From positions 1-64,000 of the forward strand of contig NZ_VAWF01000003.1 in the NCBI RefSeq assembly GCF_005869845.1: a stretch of 64,000 nt of DNA, read 5' to 3'. Below are positions 17,506-25,703 of the stretch, piece after piece. A program made the position numbers and the translations under genes. This DNA comes from Fodinibius saliphilus. Lineage in GTDB: Bacteria; Bacteroidota; Rhodothermia; Balneolales; Balneolaceae. A model generated the notes under the pieces. It made no database searches. It had not been told where the DNA came from and was given only the letters and a program-made list of their open reading frames with translations. Within the stretch, counting starts at the first letter, position 1, and every line of letters starts with the position of its first letter.

Positions 17506-19231
17506 CTTTCAGTATGATCAGGGTAATATCGTCATATTGAACATCATGCGAGAAGGCTTGTACTTTTTCAATAATACTTTTTTGAATATCAGTTGCAGAC
17601 TTTGATCGGTTTTCTTTAATACAATTGAGTAACCGCTGTTCGCCAAACTCTTCTGTTTCATCTTCATTCATTGCTTCCGTTACGCCATCGGTATAAAAAA
17701 CAAGAATATCGTCTTGTGATAGTTGAATTGTTTGTTCTTCATAGGGAGTCATGGTAGGCATTGCTCCCAATATTAGGCCTCCTTCTTGCAGCTCTTCCGG
17801 TTTCTGCTTTCCTTTTTTGAGCCATACTGGAGGGTTATGACCAGCATTAACAAAGCGAAACATTAGGCTGTCAGGGTTGAAGATGCCCCAAAAGAAAGTG
17901 ATAAATTTATTACTGGGTGTATTTTGGTGAATAATATCATTAATCTGAGCTGAGGCTTTGCTAAGAGAGATATCGATCGGAAGCAGAACATGCAACATGG
18001 CCTGTAAGTTTGCCATCAATAATGCTGCAGGAATTCCCTTTCCTGTGACGTCTCCAATAGCAAACAGAAGTTCATCAGAGGGTACTTTCAGGATGTCAAA
18101 ATAATCTCCTCCAACTTGATATGAAGAAATGTTTTTCGCCGCGATATCAAGCTTATCAGTGTTTGGAATAGGGTCTGGTAGCAGGCCCTGTTGAATACTT
18201 TTCGCAATGTTGAGTTCTTCTTCAATCCGTTCTTTTTCTATCCGTTCTTCAAGCAAGAAGGTTTTTTGGATGGAAAGTACGGCCAGGTTTCCTAAAGAGC
18301 GTAAAAAATTATAGTCAGAGCTGGAGTATTCTTCTTCATTGGCACGTGCCCCTACCCCTACAAGGGCGATCTGTTCGCTTTGAAACTGAAGGCCAATAAC
18401 TGCCTTAATTTCATTGGTTTTTAAAAAGGGAATTCTTTGTGCCAACTTTTGGTCAACCTCAACTAAATCATCTTCTAAGGCAAAAAGTTTGTCAATTTCT
18501 TTTGCTGATAATTCTCCTTCGATGCCACTTCTGGCTACCATTTTCCGTTCGCTTTCATTTTCAAGAACGAAGAAAAATTTTCGAATTAACATCTGACCCA
18601 GCATCGCAAATTTAAAAATCCGGACGATCTCATCCCGGTCCACCATGATGTTAAAATCCTTGCTGAGATCGAACAGGGTATTTAGCTCATATACCTTGCG
18701 GTCAAGCATACGATTTATGCGACGTAGTTCTGTAAACATGCGCGAGTTTGCAATAGCCACCGATGAAATAATGGATAAGCTCTCAATAAACTCAATTTCG
18801 TGCTCACTCAGTTCTTTTTTGTTTCCTTTAGAGCCCAGACAAAGAAACCCAATATGATTATTACTGGTCTGTAGGTTAAAAAGGGTGCAATGTTTATCAC
18901 CTTCGATTATTTCCGGCATTTCAAAATCGCTTACCCCGCAACGAATAACAGACTGCTCTTTAATATTATGGTCCCAGTCGAATGAGAGCGTCTTACCTTC
19001 TTTGGGGCATCCTTTGCCTTTAGATTTGGAAACTTTGTAGTTATTGGTGGCTGGCTGATAGATAAGGATCATTCCCTTGCTTACCATCAATTTTCCCATC
19101 GTAATCAGCAACAGATTATTAAGGACAAAATCCATGTCCTGAGACTCTATAAGCATGCGTGAGGTCTCAAGCAGGGTTTTTATTTCAAATCGCGATTGGC
19201 GATCATCATTTTGAAAAGAAGAGCTACTCAA
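17498..19231 (-). CDS. RsbU-like PP2C phosphatase with GAF domains
   Basis: SpoIIE/RsbU-type serine phosphatase of 577 residues. An N-terminal GAF-like domain spans about residues 18-180 and a second about 190-345. A coiled linker (EERIEKERIEEELNIAKSIQQGLLPD, shown here only in part by position 355-380) leads into the SpoIIE catalytic domain at about 385-577, with GDVTGKGIPAALLMANLQ and ILVFYTDGVTEAMNEDE, the metal-binding Asp motifs. In the known paradigm it dephosphorylates an anti-sigma-factor antagonist. It follows the RsbW-like gene by 5 bases and the STAS gene is just upstream, so a complete switch is present. No transmembrane segment; the GAF ligands are unknown. Confidence 0.92.
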   Translation of the reverse strand: MSSSSFQNDDRQSRFEIKTLLETSRMLIESQDMDFVLNNLLLITMGKLMVSKGMILIYQPATNNYKVSKSKGKGCPKEGKTLSFDWDHNIKEQSVIRCGVSDFEMPEIIEGDKHCTLFNLQTSNNHIGFLCLGSKGNKKELSEHEIEFIESLSIISSVAIANSRMFTELRRINRMLDRKVYELNTLFDLSKDFNIMVDRDEIVRIFKFAMLGQMLIRKFFFVLENESERKMVARSGIEGELSAKEIDKLFALEDDLVEVDQKLAQRIPFLKTNEIKAVIGLQFQSEQIALVGVGARANEEEYSSSDYNFLRSLGNLAVLSIQKTFLLEERIEKERIEEELNIAKSIQQGLLPDPIPNTDKLDIAAKNISSYQVGGDYFDILKVPSDELLFAIGDVTGKGIPAALLMANLQAMLHVLLPIDISLSKASAQINDIIHQNTPSNKFITFFWGIFNPDSLMFRFVNAGHNPPVWLKKGKQKPEELQEGGLILGAMPTMTPYEEQTIQLSQDDILVFYTDGVTEAMNEDETEEFGEQRLLNCIKENRSKSATDIQKSIIEKVQAFSHDVQYDDITLIILKVN

Positions 19232-19236
19232 AACAG

Positions 19237-19656
19237 TTACCTTTTTTTGGTCATCCGAATTTCATTTACCGATCCCTTAGTCTCATATTCAACATCATCC
19301 ATCAGTTTTCTAATAAGATAAACGCCTACTCCACCGCGCTTCTTTTCCTTAATTTTTTGCCGAACATCCGGCTTTGAGTAAGCACTGGGATCAAAGGCAT
19401 CTCCGGTATCCAGAAGTGAAACCCAAAATTTTTGACTATTGTATCCAAGCTCTATATCTACAGATTTTTCCTGATCATTTTTATAGGCATGTTTAATAAT
19501 ATTGGTATAAGCTTCATCAACAGCTAGACGTATATCATCAACATCTTGAGGAGCAAAACCAAATTCCGAGGCATGCTCAGCAACAAAGGCGCGTACCTCG
19601 GACAAATGCTCGGTCGATGCTTTTACAGTAATACTATATGTAGATGATTTTGACAA
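19237..19656 (-). CDS. RsbW-like anti-sigma factor kinase
   Basis: A 139-residue single-domain GHKL ATPase of the HATPase_c_2 (RsbW/SpoIIAB) type. The N-box is DEAYTNIIKHAYKN, the DTGDAF segment and KRGGVGVYLIRKLMDD give the ATP lid and glycine box. Such proteins bind a target (classically a sigma factor) and phosphorylate their STAS antagonist on Ser. It lies 8 bases after the STAS gene and 5 before the phosphatase gene. No sigma factor gene is in the operon, so its target may be encoded elsewhere or be something other than a sigma factor. Confidence 0.92.
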   Translation of the reverse strand: MSKSSTYSITVKASTEHLSEVRAFVAEHASEFGFAPQDVDDIRLAVDEAYTNIIKHAYKNDQEKSVDIELGYNSQKFWVSLLDTGDAFDPSAYSKPDVRQKIKEKKRGGVGVYLIRKLMDDVEYETKGSVNEIRMTKKR

Positions 19657-19664
19657 AGTACTTC

Positions 19665-20024
19665 CTATTTCTGTTCGTTGTTTTCGAACTTACCAATGGC
19701 ATCTGCTTCTGATTCTAAAATATCGTAGAGAGTGGGAAAGCCGAGTAGGTCAAATACATTATAAACTTTGGGGTTCATGTTTGTGAGTTTGATATCTCCC
19801 CCTAGACTACGGACGTCCTCTATATAAGCCATAAATACTCCAAGGCCTGCACTGGCTATATAATCTAAATCTTCGCAATTTACGATGATGTGATGCTTTT
19901 TATTATCAATCAGCTTTTTAAGCGAGTTTTCAAGTTGTGAAGCTGTATGAGCATCCAGCTCGCCACTAAGTTCGAGTACGTCGTAATCGCGAACTTCTCT
20001 GTGGTTAATCTTAAAATTTTTCAT
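19665..20024 (-). CDS. STAS-domain anti-sigma factor antagonist (RsbV-like)
   Basis: A 119-residue STAS protein. The conserved loop with the phosphorylatable Ser is DLDYIASAGLGVFMAYI, and the N-terminal strand-helix VLELSGELDAHTASQLENSL is typical of RsbV/SpoIIAA. It is predicted to sequester the RsbW-like kinase when unphosphorylated and to be recharged by the GAF-PP2C phosphatase. It is the first gene of the three-gene operon (V-W-U order), with a potential promoter in the AT-rich region upstream. Confidence 0.93.
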   Translation of the reverse strand: MKNFKINHREVRDYDVLELSGELDAHTASQLENSLKKLIDNKKHHIIVNCEDLDYIASAGLGVFMAYIEDVRSLGGDIKLTNMNPKVYNVFDLLGFPTLYDILESEADAIGKFENNEQK

Positions 20025-20372
20025 TTCTGCGGATTTGATATTAGAAAACTATTCCTTGATGGAACGAACCTGTAAACATAAAAAAATTTCTAAACATGGT
20101 ACGCAAAAAACAGCTGGTCTCGAAATTTATCTGTTATTCCATATACAAAGCTTGGGTAATGCTCATGCAAATGCGTGTTGCAGAAATAGGAGTACGAAAA
20201 AAAAATAGAAAGGATTCAAAAAAAATAAGGCCTCACAAGTATCAGTTGTGAGGCCCTGACTATTCATCAAGAGAGACGCTACTTGAGCGCACTTAAATAT
20301 ACACTAATTAACAGTTTTAATACAAATGTTTCTGTTAAATGTTGTTTGTTTTAACATTAAACTTAGAGGGAG
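20025..20372. other. Intergenic region before the STAS operon
   Basis: 348 bases between the hydrolase gene (which ends here on the minus strand) and the STAS operon start. It holds the minus-strand terminator at 20218-20255 and, presumably, the STAS operon promoter. Nothing else was recognised. Confidence 0.6.
20218..20255 (-). terminator. Rho-independent terminator (minus strand)
   Basis: A perfect ten-base stem (GGCCTCACAA with TTGTGAGGCC, seven-base loop) is flanked on its left by an A-rich run, which reads as a T-rich tail on the minus strand. It would end transcription from the hydrolase gene 118 bases away. Confidence 0.85.
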
Positions 20373-21305
20373 TTAGTTTGTTTCTGTAGGCCTATGAGTC
20401 CCAACGTCTTTGAGAAATTGATAAGTGTCATCGATAACATCTCCAACTGATTTCGATAGTAATGAGCTGCAAATTACGTGGCTTTTAGCATCTGGGAAGT
20501 TAACTGTGCGGGTCAATTCTGTGCGAGAATCAAGGTGTTTGATCATTTTTTTAATGGCTTTAACAGAAACCACAGTATCCTGTTCGTTCTTATTTTTAAA
20601 ATAATAGCCAACAAAAACAGGGTGATCTATCCTTTTAAATAGCTTTTTTTGCATATTGTGTTGTACAAAGGCTCCAAGACTTAAAGCACCCCCTAACGCA
20701 TATTTTTTATTCCAGATTCGATCTTCGGCATAGGTTGAGTTCGAGTTAGTTATTAAATGTTTTTTCCCGGGTATCAGGGCAAGAAATTTTCGTACTGAAG
20801 TATTGGTTAACAACTGTTGTTTAATTCCAAAGAATTGAATTAAAGGAGAATATAAAATGAGAGAAGAAATACGTTTTTTGAGCATCTCTTGTGAGGCCAA
20901 GTAAAGGGCCAGGCTTCCCCCGGTAGAGGTTCCCATGAGGATAATTTTTTTCCCGATACGCTTACCAATTTCAAAGGAAAATTTCGCTGATTGTAGTAGT
21001 GATTCTTCAGTAAGATTGATAAGAGGATGCTCGCTTTTTATTCCGTGTTCGGCCAACCTGCTTAAATACAAGTTACAGCCTGTTTTTTGGGCTATTGCTT
21101 TGTGAACTGGATCTCCTTCCGGATGTGAAGCTCGAAAGCCATGTAGGTATACAATGGCATATTCGGTTTGTTGAACTTTGGAAGGATTTGCCCAAATGAT
21201 TTGTGCCTCTGTCCCTGGTTTTAAATCATAAGCCGACTCGTGATTTTTTAAAAAGCCATCAAGCTTAGATAGGGTGTCTGGAATTTCTGATATCTGACCA
21301 TCCAT
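20373..21305 (-). CDS. Alpha/beta hydrolase, lysophospholipase/aminopeptidase-like
   Basis: A cytoplasmic alpha/beta-hydrolase of 310 residues; substrate unknown. An oxyanion HG motif lies at residues 55-56 (IVYLHGFRAS) and the nucleophile elbow GTSTGG puts the catalytic Ser at 127. A late His (DAKSHVICSS) is a candidate triad His. No signal peptide. It resembles serine aminopeptidase S33 / monoglyceride-lipase-like hydrolases. Monocistronic, bounded by terminators on both sides. Confidence 0.82.
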   Translation of the reverse strand: MDGQISEIPDTLSKLDGFLKNHESAYDLKPGTEAQIIWANPSKVQQTEYAIVYLHGFRASHPEGDPVHKAIAQKTGCNLYLSRLAEHGIKSEHPLINLTEESLLQSAKFSFEIGKRIGKKIILMGTSTGGSLALYLASQEMLKKRISSLILYSPLIQFFGIKQQLLTNTSVRKFLALIPGKKHLITNSNSTYAEDRIWNKKYALGGALSLGAFVQHNMQKKLFKRIDHPVFVGYYFKNKNEQDTVVSVKAIKKMIKHLDSRTELTRTVNFPDAKSHVICSSLLSKSVGDVIDDTYQFLKDVGTHRPTETN

Positions 21306-21334
21306 GTAGCTATATGGTTATGAGCAGTTAATAT

Positions 21335-21370
21335 AAAAAAAGCACCAAGAGAATAGATCTCTGGTGCTTA
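21335..21370 (-). terminator. Rho-independent terminator (minus strand)
   Basis: AGCACCA-AGAGA pairs with TCTCTGGTGCT (one bulged A), and the run of A at 21335-21340 gives a T tail on the minus strand. It ends the SPOR-lipoprotein transcript 23 bases after its stop. Confidence 0.85.
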
Positions 21371-21392
21371 CAAATAAAAATATAACGAGTTG

Positions 21393-21899
21393 TTATTCCT
21401 CGGTATCAGATTGGTCTTGGGTCATTGAAATCCAAGACTGTTCACTATGATTTCGCTGAAGTTTATCCTGTAGTTTTTGAGCCATCTCTTTTGTAGCCAG
21501 ATGTCCCAGTCGAACTCTAAACCAAATGTTTCCGGTTTCTTCTTTACCATATTTCACGACATAGGCATTTTCATAGCCTCGGTCTTTCCATTTTTGGATT
21601 TGTGATTGTGCCTTGTCTTTTGATCTCCACGCCTCAACCTGAACTGAAAAAGCACCTTCGCTGTCAAATTCAATACGATTACGTTCGCGCTCTCTTTTTT
21701 TTGCAGCTGCTATACTGTCTTGACGTGCTTGTTCAATACTATCTTGTCGCTGTTCAGCCAGTCGTTGTTGTCTAACTTGTTCAAGTGAATCTTGACGAGC
21801 TTGTTCACGACGTTGTTTTTCTTCTTCGCTAGGTCCACATGCATTAAGTAAACCGATAGCTATGGAGGAGGTTACCAAGAAAATTACTATTCGTTTCAT
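21393..21899 (-). CDS. SPOR-domain lipoprotein
   Basis: A lipoprotein of 168 residues. The start is placed at MKRIVIFLVTSS, because this begins a lipoprotein signal with lipobox GLLNAC; a longer in-frame ATG at 21938 would add 13 residues before the signal. A Glu/Arg/Gln-rich segment with repeated ARQDSIEQ/ARQDSI phrases (probable coiled coil) follows. The C-terminal half is a SPOR domain (FSVQVEAWRSKDKAQSQIQK and WFRVRLGHLATKEMAQKL), a fold that binds denuded glycan strands of septal peptidoglycan. Membrane-anchored and periplasmic, possibly at the division site. Confidence 0.85.
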   Translation of the reverse strand: MKRIVIFLVTSSIAIGLLNACGPSEEEKQRREQARQDSLEQVRQQRLAEQRQDSIEQARQDSIAAAKKRERERNRIEFDSEGAFSVQVEAWRSKDKAQSQIQKWKDRGYENAYVVKYGKEETGNIWFRVRLGHLATKEMAQKLQDKLQRNHSEQSWISMTQDQSDTEE

Positions 21900-22043
21900 G
21901 AGTAAGTGATTTAATGAATAAGAATTTTTCGTGCCCACGCTTATTTTACTAAAAAAAGTTACGGTGCAAAAGTTTATAAACCAAAAAACTATCTTTAGAA
22001 TTATATCGATAAATTAAGGGGAAGAATAGGGTGTAAATTCTTA

Positions 22044-23693
22044 TTGACGGAGTTGCTATCGACCTCTTTTCTATTTAGATTTGATCTAAATTTCTCTCTT
22101 CTCAGAGCATCAGAACACAATATCATAGGCACAAAACTACATAAAAAATCTCCTCCTTGGTATTTACTGCTATTTGCAGTACTCATTGCAATAGGCGTAC
22201 TATTACCACTGGTATACTTATTGATTCGTGCATTTGGGGCTTCACCCGAGATGTTAAATAATGTGGTATTCCGGATGCGGAATCTACGTCTGCTCGGGAA
22301 TACTTTATTATTGACAGTAGGGGTATTAGTACTGGATGCGATGATCGCTCTACCGCTTGCATACCTTTCAGTACGATGCAAAGTAAAAGCTCGAAGGTTA
22401 ATTACGTTATTGGGAGTTCTACCTCTGGCTATTCCCGGTTATGTTATGGCATATGCTGTTTTGGGGCTGGGAGGGTTTAATGGTAGTGTTAACGCTTGGG
22501 TTGGCTGGAACTTTCCTCGAATTAGTGGGTTTGCGGGATCATTGGTAGTATTGACGCTTTGTACCTTCCCGTACCTGTATTTGAATTTGCGTACTGCTCT
22601 GCTTGGTCTCGATCAGTCGATCGAGGAAGTATCTCGATCGTTGGGGCACGATGCGAAATCTACCTTTATCAAAATTATTTTACCACAACTTAAACCCGCT
22701 TTCTTAGCTGGGGCATTGCTTATTAGTTTACATGTTATCGGAGATTTTGGTACTGTTTCACTGATGCGTTTTGAGACATTTAGTTATGCTTTGTACTTGC
22801 AATACATTGCAGCTTTTGATCGCATATATGCAGCATGGCTGGCACTGATGTTGTTAGGGTTGACTACGGCAGCGTTGGTTTTGGAATATAAACTACTTAA
22901 GAAAGCGATATATTATCGTTTGGGAAGGGGGGCGGCCAAAACAAAAACCTATTTAAGGTTAGGCCCCTGGAAATACCCCGCTTATATTTTTGTTGTTGTA
23001 CTATTTGTGATATCTGTATTTCTACCGGTATCCTCTATTATGCATTGGTTAACCCAGTCTGCTTTTACCTCAGTAGCAAGTGACCTGTACCATGCATTCT
23101 TAAATTCAGTAAAAGCTTCTGCACCGGCAGCTGTTTTAACAACGTTAATGGCCCTGCCTTTAGCTTATATTGGGGTGCGATACAAAACAAAATTAAGTAA
23201 TCCTATAGAGCGAGTTGCATACTTAGGATATGCTACACCACCTCTAGCGTTTGCTTTGGCTTTTGTGTTCTTTTCACTTCAGGTATCTACAGTTTTATAT
23301 CAATCGTTATTTTTACTTGTTTTTGCCTATTCCTTGCACTTTTTGGCCGAGGCAATTGGGCCGGTACGTAGTGCTTTATACCAAGCACCTCCGCAATATG
23401 AAGAAGCAGCACAATCGCTGGGATACTCTTCGGTTAAGTCATTTTTTAAGGTTACTTTACCACTATTACGCGGTGGAATTATTGCATCCGCAGCTTTGGT
23501 TTTCTTATCTGCAATGAAAGAGTTGTCGATAACGTTTCTTTTATCTCCAATAGGGTTTGATACACTTGCCCTTAACGTATGGTCGTATACAGGGGAGGCT
23601 ATGTTTGCAGAGGCAGCTCCCTTTGCACTAACAATTTTATTATTTTCATCCCTCTTTGTAGGGTTGTTATTCTCGAAAGAGTTAAAAACATGA
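22044..23693 (+). CDS. ABC transporter permease, ferric-iron (FbpB) type
   Basis: An inner-membrane permease of 549 residues made of two fused BPD_transp_1 halves, about twelve helices. Each half ends with an EAA loop contacting the ATPase: EEVSRSLGHDAKSTFIKIILP and EEAAQSLGYSSVKSFFKVTLP (segments given by key residues EE-SLG-LP). The fused two-half design is typical of FbpB/ThiP iron or thiamine permeases. The start is uncertain: TTG at 22044 or 22053 preceded by AAGGGGAAGAATAGGG; no in-frame ATG precedes the first helix. The stop overlaps the ATPase start (ATGA). No substrate-binding protein gene is adjacent. Confidence 0.9.
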   Translation: MTELLSTSFLFRFDLNFSLLRASEHNIIGTKLHKKSPPWYLLLFAVLIAIGVLLPLVYLLIRAFGASPEMLNNVVFRMRNLRLLGNTLLLTVGVLVLDAMIALPLAYLSVRCKVKARRLITLLGVLPLAIPGYVMAYAVLGLGGFNGSVNAWVGWNFPRISGFAGSLVVLTLCTFPYLYLNLRTALLGLDQSIEEVSRSLGHDAKSTFIKIILPQLKPAFLAGALLISLHVIGDFGTVSLMRFETFSYALYLQYIAAFDRIYAAWLALMLLGLTTAALVLEYKLLKKAIYYRLGRGAAKTKTYLRLGPWKYPAYIFVVVLFVISVFLPVSSIMHWLTQSAFTSVASDLYHAFLNSVKASAPAAVLTTLMALPLAYIGVRYKTKLSNPIERVAYLGYATPPLAFALAFVFFSLQVSTVLYQSLFLLVFAYSLHFLAEAIGPVRSALYQAPPQYEEAAQSLGYSSVKSFFKVTLPLLRGGIIASAALVFLSAMKELSITFLLSPIGFDTLALNVWSYTGEAMFAEAAPFALTILLFSSLFVGLLFSKELKT

Positions 23694-24739
23694 TGAAAGA
23701 TTTATTAACAGTAGAAAATTTAAGTAAGGCCTTTGGTGAAAGTGGGCCCGTGGTAGATTCTCTTGACTTTGAAGTGAAAGAGGATGAGATATTTGCCCTT
23801 TTAGGTCCCAGTGGGTGCGGTAAAACAACATGTTTGCGTTTAATTGCTGGTTTTGAGCGGGCTGATGAAGGGGTGGTAAAGGTTGATGGTCATTTGTTGG
23901 AATCTCCCAAACAACATATAGCTCCCCAAGACAGAGGTATTGGATTTGTTTTTCAAGATTATGCCCTGTTTCCACATTTATCGGTAATAGATAATGTTGC
24001 TTTTGGCTTAACAGATATACCAAAGCATAAGCGCGAGGTATATGCCGAAGAGGTGCTTTGTAGAACCGGAATGGGTGACTATAAAGATCGTAATCCCAGT
24101 GAGCTTTCTGGAGGACAGCAACAACGAGTAGCATTGGCGCGTGCTATTGCGCCTAAGCCCAAATTGGTTCTATTGGATGAGCCATTTTCAAACCTTGATG
24201 CTATGTTACGTGATTCTATGCGTAAAGAAGTTCGTAGTATTCTTAAAAAAGCTGGCATGAGTGCCTTGCTAGTCACCCATGATCAGGAAGAAGCACTCTC
24301 ATTTGCTGATAGGATTGCTGTTATGAATGACGGGAAGATTGAACAAATTGGGACCCCCGAAGAGGTTTATTATAATCCTAAAACAAAGTTTGTTGCACAG
24401 TTTTTAGGACGAACTAATCTTTTCCATGCTGAAGCAAATGGAAGCCAAGAAGTTGCTACCACACTGGGACCCATGCATTTAGACTGTGATGCCTGTGGGC
24501 GGGTACTCTGTTCTATTCGCCCTGAGCATTTAACGTTGGAAGAAGCGACAGATCAAAAGCCTGAAAATATAGGTACGGTAATAGGAAGAGATTTTAAAGG
24601 TCACGATATTACCTATCATGTTTTGCTCAAAGGTAAAAAGTATTTGGTCCACACCGATAATCGAGTGCTTTTTGAACCCGGTGATGCTGTTGTAGTAAAG
24701 CCGCTTGAGTCTGCTGTGATTCTGGAAGGTGAAAATTAA
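23690..24739 (+). CDS. ABC transporter ATP-binding protein (FbpC/PotA type)
   Basis: The ATPase partner of the permease, 349 residues. Walker A is GPSGCGKTT at residues 39-47, the signature is LSGGQQQRVALARA, Walker B is LVLLDEPF followed by SNLDAM, and the switch His is in LLVTHDQEEAL. A TOBE-type C-terminal region follows (CSIRPEHLTLEEA). It starts within the last codons of the permease gene (ATGA overlap), so the two are translationally coupled. The family imports Fe3+, sulfate, spermidine or similar; iron(III) is the best guess given the permease layout. The cytoplasmic face of the membrane is its site. Confidence 0.93.
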   Translation: MMKDLLTVENLSKAFGESGPVVDSLDFEVKEDEIFALLGPSGCGKTTCLRLIAGFERADEGVVKVDGHLLESPKQHIAPQDRGIGFVFQDYALFPHLSVIDNVAFGLTDIPKHKREVYAEEVLCRTGMGDYKDRNPSELSGGQQQRVALARAIAPKPKLVLLDEPFSNLDAMLRDSMRKEVRSILKKAGMSALLVTHDQEEALSFADRIAVMNDGKIEQIGTPEEVYYNPKTKFVAQFLGRTNLFHAEANGSQEVATTLGPMHLDCDACGRVLCSIRPEHLTLEEATDQKPENIGTVIGRDFKGHDITYHVLLKGKKYLVHTDNRVLFEPGDAVVVKPLESAVILEGEN

Positions 24740-24750
24740 ACCTAAGGGGC

Positions 24751-25029
24751 ATGGATTTTATATTACTACTTATTATTGCTGCTATTTGTGGCGCTATTGG
24801 GCAAAGTATTGCAGGTTATTCTTTAGGCGGATGTCTCATTTCAACGGTAGTTGGTTTTATTGGGGCATTAATCGGCAAGTGGCTTGCTGCCAAGATGGGA
24901 TTGACCTACATAATACCGGTAGAAATTAATGGAGAGATGTTTCCAATTATTTGGTCGATCCTGGGATCGGCACTTTTTGCTGTTAGCATAGGAATCTTTG
25001 CAAAAGGAAGAGAATATCTTAAAAAATAG
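24751..25029 (+). CDS. GlsB/YeaQ/YmgE-family small membrane protein
   Basis: A 92-residue integral membrane protein with about three helices and the Gly-rich pattern of the transglycosylase-associated (GlsB/YeaQ/YmgE) family: AICGAIGQSIAGYSLGGCL and VVGFIGALIGKWLA. The family is small and linked to stress responses in other bacteria; its biochemical role is not established. It follows the ABC ATPase by 11 bases on the same strand and may be the last gene of that operon, though family members are normally unrelated to ABC transport. Confidence 0.8.
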   Translation: MDFILLLIIAAICGAIGQSIAGYSLGGCLISTVVGFIGALIGKWLAAKMGLTYIIPVEINGEMFPIIWSILGSALFAVSIGIFAKGREYLKK

Positions 25030-25060
25030 AGGCCCGATAGCATATGTATCGAGCCTTTGT
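25021..25060. terminator. Bidirectional terminator
   Basis: A nine-of-ten stem (AGGCCCGATA with TATCGAGCCT, loop GCATATG) sits between convergent genes. On the minus strand it is followed by a good T run (complement of AAAAAATAG); on the plus strand the tail TTTGT is weaker. Confidence 0.7.
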
Positions 25061-25084
25061 ACAAAATTTCAGTATGGAATGTTT

Positions 25085-25606
25085 CTATTCAGGAACTGAA
25101 AAGTCTTGGCTATATGGATTGTTATCAAAACCCGGAGTAATTCGTACAAAGCCATGACTCGTAGCATTGTGGCAAGAATTACATGAGTTAACCATCTCAA
25201 TCGTTTTTGCTCTCACTTCATCCCATTTTTTATTTGCAAGAGCGGTTTCTACTGGTTCTATGGTAGGCTCTAGGAAAAGCTTCATAAATCGTGAAATATC
25301 ATATCCTTCATATCCCGGTATGTTTTTTGTAATACCATCAGCGGCTGCCCGAACTTCATGAAAATAAAAAGTAGCTAATTCATGATTTTTGGCATCTACA
25401 GCCAGGGCATATTTATGCGTATAAAGCTGTAGCTGTCCCATCGCATCTGCCAATTCGGGAGTGTCTTTTTTTGCTTTTTCAATGCCCTGTTTTTGAGGGG
25501 CAGCATTCTCTTTGTTGGGAGAAGAACAGTAAACTAATAGTAGGGTGCACAGGAAAAGACCTAATACAGTGGTGATTTTATAGACGCCTGAAGTATTGGT
25601 ATTCAT
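25085..25606 (-). CDS. Monohaem c-type cytochrome lipoprotein
   Basis: A 173-residue exported protein. The start is set at MNTNTSGVYK since the signal follows directly; an upstream ATG at 25666 would add a 20-residue non-signal extension. A lipobox LLVYC puts the lipid Cys at residue 27. One haem-attachment motif CNSCH lies at residues 142-146 near the C-terminus. The middle is helical (LQLYTHKYALAVDAKNHELA), like single-haem four-helix or cytochrome-c-like proteins. It is probably anchored to a membrane facing the periplasm. No redox partner is adjacent, so its pathway is unknown. Confidence 0.83.
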   Translation of the reverse strand: MNTNTSGVYKITTVLGLFLCTLLLVYCSSPNKENAAPQKQGIEKAKKDTPELADAMGQLQLYTHKYALAVDAKNHELATFYFHEVRAAADGITKNIPGYEGYDISRFMKLFLEPTIEPVETALANKKWDEVRAKTIEMVNSCNSCHNATSHGFVRITPGFDNNPYSQDFSVPE

Positions 25607-25703
25607 TTTTTTCGAATCTGTTGGATACTTATTTAAAATGAGTCTAAGTATATGAAAAAATATCAAAAACTTAGAGCCATTATTCTATAAAATTTGCTGC
25701 ATT

